Source: Verrucomicrobiota bacterium (GTDB lineage: Bacteria > Verrucomicrobiota > Verrucomicrobiia > Limisphaerales > J093). Taken from it: 64,000 bases of DNA. The notes beneath the pieces were generated by a model, which had not been told where the DNA came from, ran no database searches, and worked only from the letters and a program-made list of their open reading frames with translations. Of this stretch, positions 37,172-48,078 are shown piece after piece. The translations under genes were made by a program, and so were the position numbers. Position 1 is the stretch's first letter. The number at the start of each line of letters is the position of its first letter. The stretch spans positions 1 to 64,000 of the forward strand of contig JAOSKK010000006.1 in NCBI GenBank assembly GCA_027493615.1. Reading direction: 5' to 3'.

Positions 37172-37971
37172 CTACTTCCCGCCGCGGGGGTGTGGGCCGG
37201 GTTGGACGGTGTCGTTACCCAGCCCGCGGTCCACGTCGCACGGACTGACCTCCGACCAAGAAAGGCTGAGGCCCAGCACCGATTCCCCGCCGGCTCCCAG
37301 ACCCATGATCCGGCTCAACTCGAGCAGCTCGCCCAGTGACTGGCCGAGGTCCAGGACCGGATACCGCTCGATCTCCTCCCAGGTGAGCACGTCATCGCCG
37401 TTGAGGTTGAGGTGCTCGAAGACCTCCCCGGGGCTGAGGACCGGCGGGCGCCGGATCGCCGTGCGCATTTGGGCCGAGAGCCCCAGGACGAGGTTCGAGA
37501 TCACAATCCCGCTCTGATCGCGCAACTCGGCGAACATCTTCTCCTGCTGGGCCAACGCCAGGGATGGGTGAAGACACGCACACTGCCGTCTCCAAAGGCC
37601 ACGACGCTCATCAGGCCGGTCTTCCCGGGCAGCGCTGGCTCGGCGATTGCCACGTTCTTCCCCGACGCTGCGTCCCGTTCGGCCCGGAACCGGTAGCCGT
37701 CCTTGGCGGGACCAGTTCGGCCTCCCTGGCACAGCTCCGGGAACAGATCGCACAGGGCCACGGTGTCCGGCGGCGTTTCCCAGTCGGCGATCCGCTCGGC
37801 GATGCGGACGGCCAGATCCTGCGCGCGGGAGCGGTTGGCGGCTTCGCGGACCTTCTGCACGGCGGGCAGCAACAGGCCGATCAGGATCGCGATGATGGCG
37901 ATCACGACCAGGAGTTCAATGAGCGTAAATCCACGGCGAAGGGACCGTGGGGGGCAGGAGTGGGTGGGCAT
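37172..37971 (-). CDS. PulG-type prepilin with EF-hand-like C-terminus (one frameshift)
   Basis: About 265 aa. Type IV prepilin leader [20 protein letters not shown]: cleavage after Gly, methylated Phe, hydrophobic helix. The globular part includes [13 protein letters not shown]. Near 37560 the frame shifts, after which comes [19 protein letters not shown], an acidic loop like an EF-hand or dockerin calcium site. Such pseudopilins are assembled by type II secretion-like machinery. Start ATG 37971; a candidate promoter is at 38081-38109. Confidence 0.75.
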
Positions 37972-38080
37972 GACGGTTGTTTGGTTTGGGGTTCGGGTGA
38001 GGCATCGGCCGGACCGGCGGTTCCCCGGGGATTCGCCGGGCCGGACACGACACGTGCTTGTTCAGGATGTTTTCAACGTG

Positions 38081-38109
38081 AGATTAATTTATTGTAACTA
38101 CGCTGACAA
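38081..38109 (-). promoter_or_regulatory. Candidate sigma70-type promoter for the prepilin
   Basis: On the minus strand TTGTCA (38109-38104), a 17-nt spacer, then TAATCT (38086-38081). This is the most AT-rich stretch in the region. Predicts a ~100-nt leader. Confidence 0.4.
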
Positions 38110-38197
38110 CTTATGGAGTAATGGCCAGGTGTCAAGCAGGAATCTGCCCGGCGCCTCCGTCCGATGTCGTCGCGGACCGCCCGCGGATGCCGGTGGC

Positions 38198-38226
38198 TTG
38201 ACATAGCCCCCCGCCGCCTCACGATC
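38198..38226 (+). promoter_or_regulatory. TTGACA box placed for a leaderless start
   Basis: TTGACA at 38198-38203 is 36 nt before ATG 38234; a 17-nt spacer puts a weak -10 (ACGATC) at 38221 and the transcription start at or next to the ATG. No ribosome site precedes the ATG. Confidence 0.3.
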
Positions 38227-38233
38227 ACCGCGC

Positions 38234-39307
38234 ATGAAGCCAACACCGCTCCGTTCCGCCCCTGAACCTTCGCTTCCCACCGGTGGGACGGCCGTCGTGC
38301 AGGGCCCGTCGCAACCGGCCGCGGTTCCGGTCTCAACGACCTTCGTGAACCGCCGGGGCTTTCTGGCTGCAGGCCTGGCGACGGGGGCAGGCTGCTTCGG
38401 GGCGAGCGTCTTCCGGGAGGCGACAGCCGCGGCGGCATCGGCCGATTCGTCGCCCGCCCCGGGTGGCACCCCGGCGGGGAACCGTTTCAAGCTCAAGTAC
38501 GCGCCCACGTTCGGGATGTTCGAAGCCCACGCCGGCAAGGACCTGTTTGCGCAGTTGCGGTTCATGGCCGAGGCCGGCTTTTCCGCGCTGCTGGATGGGG
38601 GCTTCCTGCGGCGACCGCCTGAGCTACAAGCCAGGCTGAGCGAGGAGATGGAACGGCTTGGCATCACGCTGGGCGGGCCGTATTGCAGCACGACGATTGG
38701 CGGCCAGAGCCTCGTGGCGGGCACGGACCACCGGGAAGCCTACGCGCAGTACTACCGGGAGATCTGTGAGAAGCTCAAACGCGTGAACGGGAAGTGGTTC
38801 CTGGTCGTCCCGGGCGAGCTGGTCAAGGGCCTGTCCATGGAGCAGATGACAGCCCACCTCATCGAGAATCTCAAAGCCATCATGCAGGCGGTTGAACCCA
38901 CCGGCTGCGTCCTGACCCTTGAACCTCTGAACCCGCGGGATCACGGGGGCCTGTTTCTGACGAAGATCCGGCAGGCGATGGACATCTGCCGGGCGGTGGG
39001 GAGCCCGTCCTGCAAGATCGTCAACGACCTCTACCACCAGCAGATCACGGAAGGCGACCTCATCCCCAACATTCAGAGCGCCTGGGACTACATCGCCCAC
39101 TACCACCTGGGTGATTCGCCGGGCCGCAACGAACCGACGACCGGCGAGATCAACTATCGCTCGATCTTCAAGTTCCTCCACGAGCAGGGCTTCACCGGCG
39201 TGCTGGGCATGGAGCACGGCAAGAGCCGCAAGGGCAAGGAGGGCGAACTGGCCCTGCTCCATGCTTACCGGTGGTGTGACGCGTTCGATGCCCCTTACAA
39301 GCTCTGA
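38234..39307 (+). CDS. Tat-exported hydroxypyruvate-isomerase-like TIM-barrel protein
   Basis: 357 aa, intact. Twin-arginine motif NRRGFLAAGLATGAG after a Pro-rich N-terminus. Barrel motifs: KYAPTFGMFEAHAG, VLTLEPLNPRDHGG (metal Glu), CKIVNDLYHQQITEG (Asp/His), AHYHLGDSPGRNEPTTGEIN (His, the hydroxypyruvate isomerase signature) and VLGMEHGKS (Glu). Family members isomerise hydroxypyruvate or epimerise keto-sugars. Followed 12 nt later by a GH78 enzyme, so probably an operon releasing and converting sugars. Confidence 0.87.
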   Translation: MKPTPLRSAPEPSLPTGGTAVVQGPSQPAAVPVSTTFVNRRGFLAAGLATGAGCFGASVFREATAAAASADSSPAPGGTPAGNRFKLKYAPTFGMFEAHAGKDLFAQLRFMAEAGFSALLDGGFLRRPPELQARLSEEMERLGITLGGPYCSTTIGGQSLVAGTDHREAYAQYYREICEKLKRVNGKWFLVVPGELVKGLSMEQMTAHLIENLKAIMQAVEPTGCVLTLEPLNPRDHGGLFLTKIRQAMDICRAVGSPSCKIVNDLYHQQITEGDLIPNIQSAWDYIAHYHLGDSPGRNEPTTGEINYRSIFKFLHEQGFTGVLGMEHGKSRKGKEGELALLHAYRWCDAFDAPYKL

Positions 39308-39319
39308 CGGACCTGCCCG

Positions 39320-41752
39320 ATGAAAGCCCAGGACCTGTACCCGCGCTTCGTCACCCTGTTGTGCGTCGCCGCCTGCGCCCTGGCGGCGGCACCGCTGTGG
39401 GCTGGCACGCCGCGGTTTCTGTCGGCCCAGCCGGTTTGGCCGGAGGGACGAGCCACCGAGAAGAACGTGACCACCGGTTTCCGCGCCGCCTTTGCGGCCC
39501 CCGCGGACGGGTCCGTGATGCTCCGTCTCACGGGCGCGACCCTCTATCGTGTCTGGCTCAACGGCCAGTTCCTCGCGCACGGCCCGGCGCGGGGACCGCA
39601 CGGCTTCTACCGTGTGGACGAACTCGATCTGACCGGGCGGTTGGCGGGGGGCACGAATCTCGTCGCCATTGAAGTCGCCGGCTACAACGCCAACAGCTAC
39701 TACCTCCTGGACCAGCCGTCGTTCCTCCAGGCCGAAATCGTGGCTGGCGCTCAGGTCCTGGCGGCGACGGCCGGGGACGGCGCGCCCTTCGAGGCGCTGC
39801 TGCTCGAGGAGCGCGTGCAGAAGGTGCAGCGTTACAGTTTTCAGCGGCCGTTCACGGAGGTCTACCGTCTGGCACCCGGTTACGATGCGTGGCGCCAAGA
39901 ACCAGGCACGGCGATCCGCCGCGTCCCCTGTGCCGTGGTCGAACCGAAGGCGCTCCTGCCGCGCCGTGTGCCGCTCTCGGAATTCAACCGGCGCGGCGCC
40001 GTGACGCTGGTGACTTCCGGTGAACTGGCGACGGGCCGCCAGCCCGAGACGTTGTGGAAGGACCGTTCGTTAACCCAGGTGGGGCCGGCGTTGGGCGGGT
40101 ATCCCGAGTCGGAACTGGCGACCATCCCCTCCCTCGAACTGCAGACGGTCGCCACCGCGACCCACCGTCTGATGCAACGTCCGCTCGAGGCAAGCGACGC
40201 CCTCGCGCTCGTCCCCCGCGCCTTTCACATTGTGGACTTCGGGGTGAACCTGACGGGTTTCGTCGGCGCCAAGGTTGTCTGCCACCGCCCGACGCGGCTC
40301 TTTCTGACGTTTGACGAGATTCTGCGCGGCGGTGACGTGGACTTCAAACGGCTGGGCTGCGTCAACGCGCTGGTCTATGAGCTGGAACCCGGCGCCTACA
40401 AGATCGAGTCCTTCGAGCCCTACACACTGCGTTACCTGAAGCTGTTTACTCTGGCGGGGGCATGTGACGTCAGCGGCCTTTACTTGCGGGAATACGTGTG
40501 CCCGGATGCCGGGCGGGCGCATTTCGCCGCGAGTGACGAGCGACTCAACCGGCTGTTCGCGGCGGGGCGCGAGACGTTCCAGCAAAACGCCGTGGATCTT
40601 TTCATGGACTGCCCCTCGCGCGAGCGGGCCGGCTGGTTGTGCGACAGCTTCTTCACGGCGCGGGTGGCGCAGGACCTCTGCGGACACACGCGCATCGAGC
40701 GGAACTTCCTCGAGAACTTCGCCCTGCCGCCGCGCTTCGCGCATCTCCCCGACGGGATGCTGCCGATGTGCTACCCGGCGGACCACAACGACGGCGTCTA
40801 CATCCCGAACTGGGCCATGTGGTTCGTTCTTGAACTGGAGGAGTACCTCGAGCGCAGCGGCGACCGCGATCTGGTGGAAGCGCTGCGTCCGCGTGTGCAG
40901 GCGCTGCTGGAGTTCTTCCGACCGTACCGCAACCCGGACGGCCTGCTCGAGCGGCTTCCGAGCTGGGTCTTTGTCGAATGGTCGAAGGCCAACGATTTCG
41001 TCCAGGACGTCAACTACCCTTCGAACATGCTCTACGCCCGCATGCTCGAAGCCGCCGCCCGGCTCTACGACCTGCCGGCGCTGGCGCGTGACGCCGATCA
41101 ACTGCGGGCTGTGATCCGTCGCCAATCCTTCGACGGCGAGTTCTTTGTGGACAACGCCCTTCGCCGGGACGGCCGGCTGCAGCCCACGCGGAACCGCACC
41201 GAAGTCTGTCAGTACTTCGCGTTCTACTTCGGCGTGGCCACGCCCTTGTCCCATCCCGGGCTCTGGGAGACGCTGGTGCGCGACTTTGGGCCCAAGCGGC
41301 GGCAGACCGGTGCCTTTCCGGAGGTCCACCCGGCCAATCAGTTTGTGGGCAACGTGCTCCGGCTCGAGTTGTTGTCGCGGGACGGTCGCTGTGCGCAGGT
41401 GGCCGACGAGGCGTTTGGCTACTGGCTCTTCATGGCCGAGCGGACCGGCACGCTCTGGGAGAACGACGGCGACTACGCAAGCTGCAACCACGGCTTCGCG
41501 TCCCACGCCGTGCGCGTCTTGAACCGCGATGTCCTGGGGCTTGCCCGGCTGGACCCCGTCCGGCGCGCCATCGACCTCCGCTTCACCGAAATCAACCTCG
41601 ATTGGTGTGAAGGTTCGCTGCCGACACCCGAGGGCTCCGTGACGCTTCGGTGGCGTCGCGACGGCGAGAAGCTCCGCTACCAGCTCAACGCCCCGGCCGG
41701 CTACGCGACGACGGTCACGAATCTCAGCCGGTTCGAGCTCGTGCGGGAGTGA
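39320..41752 (+). CDS. Secreted GH78-like alpha-L-rhamnosidase
   Basis: 810 aa, intact frame. Signal peptide (LLCVAACALAAAPLWAG). N-terminal jelly-roll domains (LYRVWLNGQFLAHGPARGPH is the family's carbohydrate-binding strand), a middle Bac-rhamnosid-like strand set, then the (alpha/alpha)6 barrel with VDLFMDCPSRERAGWLCDS, the position of the general acid in GH78, and TEVCQYFAFYFGVA and RTGTLWEN, where the base Glu is expected. Removes rhamnose (or a related 6-deoxysugar) from plant glycans. Neighbours suggest the released sugar is further oxidised or epimerised outside the cytoplasm. Confidence 0.85.
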   Translation: MKAQDLYPRFVTLLCVAACALAAAPLWAGTPRFLSAQPVWPEGRATEKNVTTGFRAAFAAPADGSVMLRLTGATLYRVWLNGQFLAHGPARGPHGFYRVDELDLTGRLAGGTNLVAIEVAGYNANSYYLLDQPSFLQAEIVAGAQVLAATAGDGAPFEALLLEERVQKVQRYSFQRPFTEVYRLAPGYDAWRQEPGTAIRRVPCAVVEPKALLPRRVPLSEFNRRGAVTLVTSGELATGRQPETLWKDRSLTQVGPALGGYPESELATIPSLELQTVATATHRLMQRPLEASDALALVPRAFHIVDFGVNLTGFVGAKVVCHRPTRLFLTFDEILRGGDVDFKRLGCVNALVYELEPGAYKIESFEPYTLRYLKLFTLAGACDVSGLYLREYVCPDAGRAHFAASDERLNRLFAAGRETFQQNAVDLFMDCPSRERAGWLCDSFFTARVAQDLCGHTRIERNFLENFALPPRFAHLPDGMLPMCYPADHNDGVYIPNWAMWFVLELEEYLERSGDRDLVEALRPRVQALLEFFRPYRNPDGLLERLPSWVFVEWSKANDFVQDVNYPSNMLYARMLEAAARLYDLPALARDADQLRAVIRRQSFDGEFFVDNALRRDGRLQPTRNRTEVCQYFAFYFGVATPLSHPGLWETLVRDFGPKRRQTGAFPEVHPANQFVGNVLRLELLSRDGRCAQVADEAFGYWLFMAERTGTLWENDGDYASCNHGFASHAVRVLNRDVLGLARLDPVRRAIDLRFTEINLDWCEGSLPTPEGSVTLRWRRDGEKLRYQLNAPAGYATTVTNLSRFELVRE

Positions 41753-41839
41753 CCGACCGGCGAGCTGCCTGCGGCACGCGGCGTGATTCCGCTTTCTCAA
41801 ACGCCCCCCGCTTGCCGCCGCAGGCGAACCACCGGAACC

Positions 41840-43489
41840 ATGATGAGTGTGAACCGACGAGCCTTCCTTCGCCTCGCCGCCTGGAGCGGGATGGCGGGCG
41901 TTCCGACCGCGATTCAGGCGCGAGCTCCCGGGCCTGCCGCGGCTTCGCGTCCCAACCCGCGCCCGCGCGGCGTCCGGCCGTTCGCACTGGACGAGGCCAC
42001 TTTCGCCGACCTCCAAGCCCGCCTGCGTTCCGGCAGGCTCTCGGCGGTTTCATTGGCGAGGAAATACCTTGCCCACATCGCGGAGATTGACCGGCGCGGC
42101 CCGGCCCTCCGCAGTGTCATCGAATTGAATCCGGATGCGCTCGCCCTCGCCTCCGCGTTGGATCGCGAGCGGAAAGTCGAAGGCCCACGCGGACCGCTGC
42201 ACGGCCTTCCCGTCCTCCTCATGGACAACATCGCCACCCGCGATCGGATGAGCACCACGGCCGGGTCGCTGGCCCTCGCCGGTTCCATTGCCCCGCGCGA
42301 CGCGTTCCTGGTCGGCAGGCTCCGAGCAGCCGGGGCGGTGTTGCTGGGGAAGACGAATCTGAGTGAGTGGGCGAACTTCCGCGGCGAACGTTCGACAAGC
42401 GGTTGGAGTGCGCGGGGCGGGCAGACCCGCAACCCCTACGCCCTGGATCGCGATCCGTCCGGTTCCAGCTCGGGTTCGGCGGTGGCCGTGGCGGCCAATC
42501 TTTGCGCCGCGGCGGTGGGCACGGAGACCGACGGTTCGATCCTGTCGCCCGCCGCGATGAACGGCATTGTCGGCTTGAAACCGACCGTGGGCCTGGTCAG
42601 CCGGTCGGGCATCATCCCCATCTCCCACAGCCAGGACACCGCGGGCCCGATGGCGCGAACCGTCGCGGATGCGGCGACGCTCCTCGGTGCCCTGACGGGT
42701 GTCGATTCACGGGACCCGGCCACCGCCGCCAGCGCCGGGCGGGCGCACCCGGACTACGCACGGTTCCTGGATCCCGACGGTTTGCGCGGGGCACGGCTCG
42801 GCATCGTGCGCGAGACCTTTGGCGGTCATCCCCAGGTGAAGCCTCTGATGGAATCGCTGTTGACCGTTCTCCACGACCGGGGCGCCGTGTTGGTGGACCC
42901 GGTCGAACTGCCGCCCCGCTCGAAATATGGTGCGGCGGAAATCGAGGTGTTTCTCTACGAGCTCAAAGCCGGCGTGAACGCCTACCTCGCGGACCTGGGA
43001 CCCGACGCCCCGGTTCGCAGCCTTCGCGAGGTCATCGAGTTCAACGAGCGGCATCGGGACCAGGAAATGCCCTGGTTCGGCCAGGAGTACTTCCTCCGTG
43101 CTGAGGCGAAAGGCCCGCTGACCGACGCGGCGTATCTCGAGGCGCTGGCCACGTGCCGTCGGGTGACGCGTGACGAGGGGATCGACGCGGTCATGGACCG
43201 GCATCAACTCGACGCGCTTGTGGCTTCGGGCGGGGGTCCGGCCGCGGCGTTGGACTACGCCTATGGCGGCCGGGGCACTGGCGGCGGCGGCACGAGCATC
43301 GCGGCCGTGGCGGGTTATCCAAGCCTCACCGTGCCGGCGGGGTTCATCCTGGGCCTGCCGGTGGCGGTGTGCTTCTTCGGGCGCGCATGGAGCGAACCGA
43401 CCCTGCTGCGTGTCGCGCACGCGTACGAACAAGCCACCCAGGCGCGCCGGCCACCCCGTTTTCCCCCGACGATTGCCGCCGCGGCTTGA
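41840..43489 (+). CDS. Amidase-signature protein with catalytic Lys replaced by Met
   Basis: 549 aa. Twin-arginine leader [16 protein letters not shown]. The amidase-signature core is clear: [32 protein letters not shown] (cis-Ser) and [16 protein letters not shown] (nucleophile Ser). In the family the first motif reads LLKDNI and its Lys is the base of the Ser-cisSer-Lys triad; here the codon is ATG, giving Met. Both serines are intact. This is a substitution, not a homopolymer indel, so it may be real. Start at the ATG pair 41840/41843. Otherwise family length and frame are normal. Confidence 0.85.
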   Translation: MMSVNRRAFLRLAAWSGMAGVPTAIQARAPGPAAASRPNPRPRGVRPFALDEATFADLQARLRSGRLSAVSLARKYLAHIAEIDRRGPALRSVIELNPDALALASALDRERKVEGPRGPLHGLPVLLMDNIATRDRMSTTAGSLALAGSIAPRDAFLVGRLRAAGAVLLGKTNLSEWANFRGERSTSGWSARGGQTRNPYALDRDPSGSSSGSAVAVAANLCAAAVGTETDGSILSPAAMNGIVGLKPTVGLVSRSGIIPISHSQDTAGPMARTVADAATLLGALTGVDSRDPATAASAGRAHPDYARFLDPDGLRGARLGIVRETFGGHPQVKPLMESLLTVLHDRGAVLVDPVELPPRSKYGAAEIEVFLYELKAGVNAYLADLGPDAPVRSLREVIEFNERHRDQEMPWFGQEYFLRAEAKGPLTDAAYLEALATCRRVTRDEGIDAVMDRHQLDALVASGGGPAAALDYAYGGRGTGGGGTSIAAVAGYPSLTVPAGFILGLPVAVCFFGRAWSEPTLLRVAHAYEQATQARRPPRFPPTIAAAA

Positions 43490-43496
43490 ACCCGGG

Positions 43497-44824
43497 TCAG
43501 TACGTGAACGGCACCCGCATGGCGCGGGAACGGAGGCGGTTGGCCTCGGCGTCACCGACGAACTCCGCCTTGCGGAAATCGAAGGTCAGGCTGCGCCGGA
43601 GCTGTTCACAGATGTCGGCGGCCAGGCAGATGTTCATCGACACCTGCATGACGTCCGGATTGGCCACGGGGCGTCGGCGCGAGCGGACGCAGTCGAGGAA
43701 GTCCTGGACGTGGTTCAGGGGGCGCTGGGTCCGGGCCACGTAATCCGCCAGCACCTTGCGGTAGTCGCGCAACAGGGCCGGGGAGGACACGTCGGTTTGG
43801 GCATAGCCGTCGGCGGCGGCCACCCATCCCTCGGGTCCGTCGAAACGTTCCCCACACGCCCCATGCCAGAACTCACACTGCTCCCAGACCGAGCCCGCGA
43901 CGCGGTACAACACAAGTTTCACTCCGTTGGACAGGTGCGTCACCATCGTCGCGTCCGGCTTCTCGAACTCGAGTTCGATGGTGCGCACGTCGGTCAGGTC
44001 CAGTCCGGCCAGGGCTTGAGCGACGGTGTGCGCCCCCCACATCGCGACGTCGGTGGCGAAGTCGTAGAAGTGGTACCAGCCGCCGCCGTTGACATAGCCG
44101 CTGTTGTAGGGCCGCCAGGGGCAGGGCCCCAGCCAGACGTCCCAGTTTACTTCTTCCCGCGGCGGTTCCGGCTCCGCGGGCAACCAGTCGCGACGGAACC
44201 CGTCGCGCCAGCGGATGTCCGCGTAGGCGGTGTGGATGGGGCCGAGCCGGCCGGAGCGCGCCATCTCGATGGCGAACACGTGGTGGGGTTCGCTGAGTCG
44301 TTGGGCGCCGGTCTGGTACACGCGGCCGTACCGGCGGGCGGTATCCACGATCATCTGGCTCTCGGCCATGGTGAGGCAGGCCGGCTTTTCGCAATAGACA
44401 TCCTTGCCGGCCCGCATGGCGAGGACGGAAGCCAGGGCGTGCCAGCGGTCGCCGGTGGCAATCAGCACGGCGTCGAGGTCCGTCCGTTCGGCCAGCAACT
44501 CGCGCAGATCGCTGTACATCGCGCAATCCTGGTTTCCCAGTTTGCTGTCCACCAAGTTCTTGGCCGCCTGACGGGAGCGGTTCACGACGTCGCACACCGC
44601 CACCCACTGCACGTCCGGCATGCCCACCATGACGCTGAGATCGAATGAACCGCGACCCCCATCCCGATGCCACCCATCACGATGCGTTCGCTTGGAGGCA
44701 CGACGCCGCCGCGCCCGAGCACCCGGGCCGGGACGAGGCCGGGCAGGGCCGCCATCCCTCCCGCGAGGGCGCCGCGCATCAGGAACTGACGCCGGGTGAG
44801 TTCGGGACTCCTTCGATGGCTCAT
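43497..44824 (-). CDS. Tat-exported Gfo/Idh/MocA oxidoreductase (one frameshift)
   Basis: Start ATG 44824 with twin-arginine leader TRRQFLMRGALAGGMAALPG. The Rossmann segment IVMGGIGMG-GRG is split by a frame change in a run of five G near 44650, then SFDLSVMVGMPDVQW, LIATGDRWHAL and DVYCEKPACLT (catalytic Lys). C-terminal domain with GWYHFYDFATDVAMWGAH. About 443 aa. Convergent with the amidase, 7 nt apart. Confidence 0.85.
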
Positions 44825-44933
44825 AGGCTTTGCGGGGTTCGTGGAAACAGACGCTGGGCAAAGGGGAGGGATGGGTCAAGGTGAAACACTGCGCCTGGGC
44901 GGCGTGTGTGGTCGGGCGCCGGTCCACCCGGCC

Positions 44934-45516
44934 TTACGTGCGCGGCAGCCCTCCCGCGTGAGCCTTGGCACGCACCATGGCCAATCCGGCCGGGAGGTAG
45001 ATAAGTCCGGAGAGCGCGGTGAACCCCGTGGCCGCGACCGCCAGCCAGAACAGCCAGTGGGTGTCCCATTTCAACAGCGCCCACACCACGCAGCTCATCT
45101 GCAGGACCGTGGCCACTTTGCCCGTCCAATGCGGGCGCACCTGCGCCGCGTTGCTCATCGCCCCCACCAGCACCATCAACAGCACCAGACAAACATCCCG
45201 CGCCAGGACCGTCGCGGTGAGCCAGAGGGGGAATCCGGTCCAGTCGCGACTGGTTGTCCAGCGTCAGGATGATCAGACCGAGGACCAGCAGGAGTTTGTC
45301 TGCCAGCGGATCCAGCAGGGCCCCGAGCTCCGTCTTCTGGTGAAAGCGCCGGGCCACAAAGCCGTCCACACCGTCCCCGACGGCCGCCAGGAGGAACACG
45401 CCCAGCGCCACCCACCGGTGCACCTCACCGCCGCCGCCGGTGTAGTTCAGGAGCTCGATGACGAACACCGGCACCAGCAGAATGCGCGCGATGGTGATCT
45501 TGTTGGCCAGGGTCAT
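44934..45516 (-). CDS. pgsA: CDP-diacylglycerol-glycerol-3-phosphate 3-phosphatidyltransferase (one frameshift)
   Basis: Start ATG 45516 (MTLANKITIARILLVPVFV). Has the complete CDP-alcohol phosphotransferase signature, DGVDGFVARR...GALLDPLADK (D-G-x2-D-G-x2-A-R-x8-G-x3-D-x3-D) and several membrane helices. Makes phosphatidylglycerol phosphate from CDP-diacylglycerol, normally essential, so the frame change in a run of five G near 45235 is best read as a sequencing error. About 194 aa after correction. Confidence 0.85.
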
Positions 45517-45564
45517 GCCGCTGCGTCCACCTCGATTACATTCGAAACCGGAAACCGCATGCTC

Positions 45565-45640
45565 ATCGTAGGCGCCGACGTAAGGAGGCATTGGGGGCCA
45601 GGGGCAATACCCTTCGCCTCCTGACGTCGGCGCCTACGGT
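45565..45640. repeat. Inverted pair of the CCTCCTGACGTCGG repeat
   Basis: TAGGCGCCGACGTAAGGAGG near 45568-45588 and its near-exact complement at 45618-45639 around a ~30-nt spacer, upstream of pgsA. Same family as the elements at 37087, 55655 and 57292. Confidence 0.75.
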
Positions 45641-45721
45641 CTGTCGTGGCTTCATGACGAGTAGGAAATATCCCGGCTGGGTGCCGGAACTTCGAACTTC
45701 GAAGTTCGGATTTCGAACTGC

Positions 45722-45768
45722 CAACGTTCAACATTCAACACTCAACGTTCAACGTTCAACGTTCAAAC
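45722..45768. repeat. Short tandem repeat, AACGTTC-type
   Basis: CAACGTTCAACATTCAACAC followed by CAACGTTCAACGTTCAACG: about five or six copies of a 7-9-bp AACGTTC/AACATTC unit between pgsA and the acyl-CoA dehydrogenase stop. Confidence 0.8.
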
Positions 45769-48013
45769 TAGGCCGGATAATCCAGCGCCTCGCGGGTCAT
45801 GACCTGCGTCAGCGCCTCCGCGGCGCGGTCCTTGGCCAGCCGACAGCCGGTCAGGCAACCATCGAGTTTCAAGCGCAGCCGGACGAAGGCCTCGCGACCG
45901 GTGAACGTGGCGCAGGGACCCGCCTTGAGCGGGTGCGCCTGGCCGGGCTCGGTCACGTCCGCATAAGCGCGGGCGGCGCTGTCGATTCCAGGGATGATAC
46001 CCTCGAGCGATTCGAGCTCCTGCGCCTGATAGCAGGCATGGCAACTGGTCTCGTCCCACGCGGGATGCCGGTGGTAGCCGTGGACCAGTTCGGCACAGAG
46101 GCGACCCACCTCGCCGGCGGCGCGGGCCGCTTGCACGTGACAGAGGTCGGTGAAGAAGGCCACCGTCCCGGGCAGACCCTCGGCCAGCGCGGGGTTGGCG
46201 GGGCCGCGGGTTTCCAGTTCGAGCACGTCGAGGATGAACTGCCGGGCGGCGAGCAGCCAGCACAGGGCGTCGGCGAGCGGGAAGGTCACCCCCTGACGGG
46301 CTTTGTGGTAAAGCTTGTTGCCGTCGGCGTCCTTGGCGTTGAGCACGTAGTCGAGGGTCCACTGCCAGAGCTGCATGGCGGTGGCCAGGGTGCAGGCGCC
46401 CGTGCCGGGCCGCTCGCTGGCGAGGCGGCGCATGTCGGCGATCCACTGCGCGAACTGCGCGCGGAACAGCTCGTGCGTCATCGTGAGGGAGAGCTGCAGG
46501 CGCTGGACGGCCTCCGGACCTTCGTAGGTCGCCTCGAGCTGGGCGTCCATCCACTTCTGACCCAGGAAGCCCGGGCAATCTTCCGTGACGCCGTAGCCGC
46601 CCATGAGGCTGACGGCTTCCCGCATCATGGTGGCGCCGTGGCCGGTGTTCCAGAGCTTGCAGGCCGGACAGAGCACGTTGGCCAGCGCATCGAGCCGGAC
46701 GAAGCGCACGAGTGGGTCGGCCTCGAGCGCGGTCTGACGGTTCAGGTCCCGCGCGCCGACCGGCTGGGCCAAGATCCCGACCAGCTCGAGCGCGGCCTGG
46801 TTCTTGGCGGACAGTTCCTTGAACGCCGCTCGCCCGGTGAGACCCCGCTCGGCCAGGAACCGGTCCTTTTCCCGCTCGAGGGGATCGAGCGTGTCGAAGA
46901 GGCGGGCGGCCTCGAAGCCAAGGGACGCGCTGGCCTCGCCCGCCGCCCAGATGTCGACAAGCCGATGCAGCACGTCTTCCTTCTGTTGCAGGCCCAGCTC
47001 GTAGCGCGGGCTGCCCGGCCCGCCCTCGCCCCCACGAAACCGGCGTCGCTGATAGAGGATGATGGGTTCAACGGCCGAGAGCAGCTTGGCGGCGGTCATC
47101 AGGCCCACGGTGACGCGGGTGCGGCGGAACACGGCCTCGATGATGGCGGCGTGGGTGAAGTTGGGGATGAGGACGCCGTCCTTGACGGTGTAACCGCCCA
47201 CGATGCGGTGGGCCGGCACGCGCAGGTTGAAGACGGGATCGTTCGTCGAGGACAACTGGTGGACGAGTTTCTTGGTGGGCGTGCCCGGATCCCAGGTGCC
47301 GGGATCGCCCGCCTCCAGGATCACCATGCAACTGCCCTTGATCCGCGGGTCGTCCGAATCCACGGCGGCGGTCACGACATTCGCGAAGCCCATGTTCGTG
47401 ATGAACCGGCCGCGCTTGTCCACCTGCAGGATGGGTTCCTCTCCGTCGCGCCACTCGGCCACCCGCACCTTGCCTGCCAGCAGGCCGGTCTCCACGCCCA
47501 CGAAGGGCAACGGCTCCGTCAGGGCGAAGGCCGCCCGGATTTGTTGCCGTGGCTCGCCGGGCTTCACGGGCGCGGCGCCCGCCACGTAGCGAGCTCGTTG
47601 CTCGGGCGTGCCCCGCTCATGGATGGGGGCGAGGCCGAGGTTGCCTGCCAGGCTGCACGTGGCGGCCCCGGCGTCCACCCAGGACAGCTCGAAGGCGATC
47701 AGCGCGAGCACCAGGTTCTTGGGGCCCTCGATGAACCCCCCTTCCGCCGGATCCAGGAACGCTGCGGTGATGCCGCTGTCGTCGAAGTGCTGTAGCAAGG
47801 CGGCCTTGGCGAGCGTCCATTCGTGCGTGTTGCGGCCGCCCTCGGCGACCAGCCGGGCCACCGGGCCACGGGCCACGCCGCGCGCGGCTTGCACCAGCAG
47901 GTGCAGCTCAAAGCGGTCGGCGTAGCGCCACATGACCTGGCGCACCTCGTCGGAGGGCAGCGTTTGCAGCCGGGGGCCGGGCGGGGTTCGATGCGGGGTT
48001 CCATAGTCGACAC
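45768..48013 (-). CDS. Acyl-CoA dehydrogenase-family protein (one frameshift)
   Basis: About 750 aa, long for the family because of extra C-terminal helices. N-terminal and middle flavin domains: FALTEPLPFVGVETG, GRFITNMGFANVVTAAV, then the C-terminal helical domain with MREAVSLMGGYGVTEDCPG, the FAD-site segment, and QLEATYEGPEAVQRLQLSL. Oxidises an acyl-CoA at C2-C3 with FAD. Start is MSTMEPRIEP at 48013 (or the Met at 48004); a run of five C near 47970 breaks the frame before RLQTLPSDEVRQVMW. Confidence 0.82.
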
Positions 48014-48078
48014 GGATCAGAGCGCCCGCGCGCCAGCCGCGCGGACCGCGACCAGCGAACCGGTTTCAGCCGCGTCGG

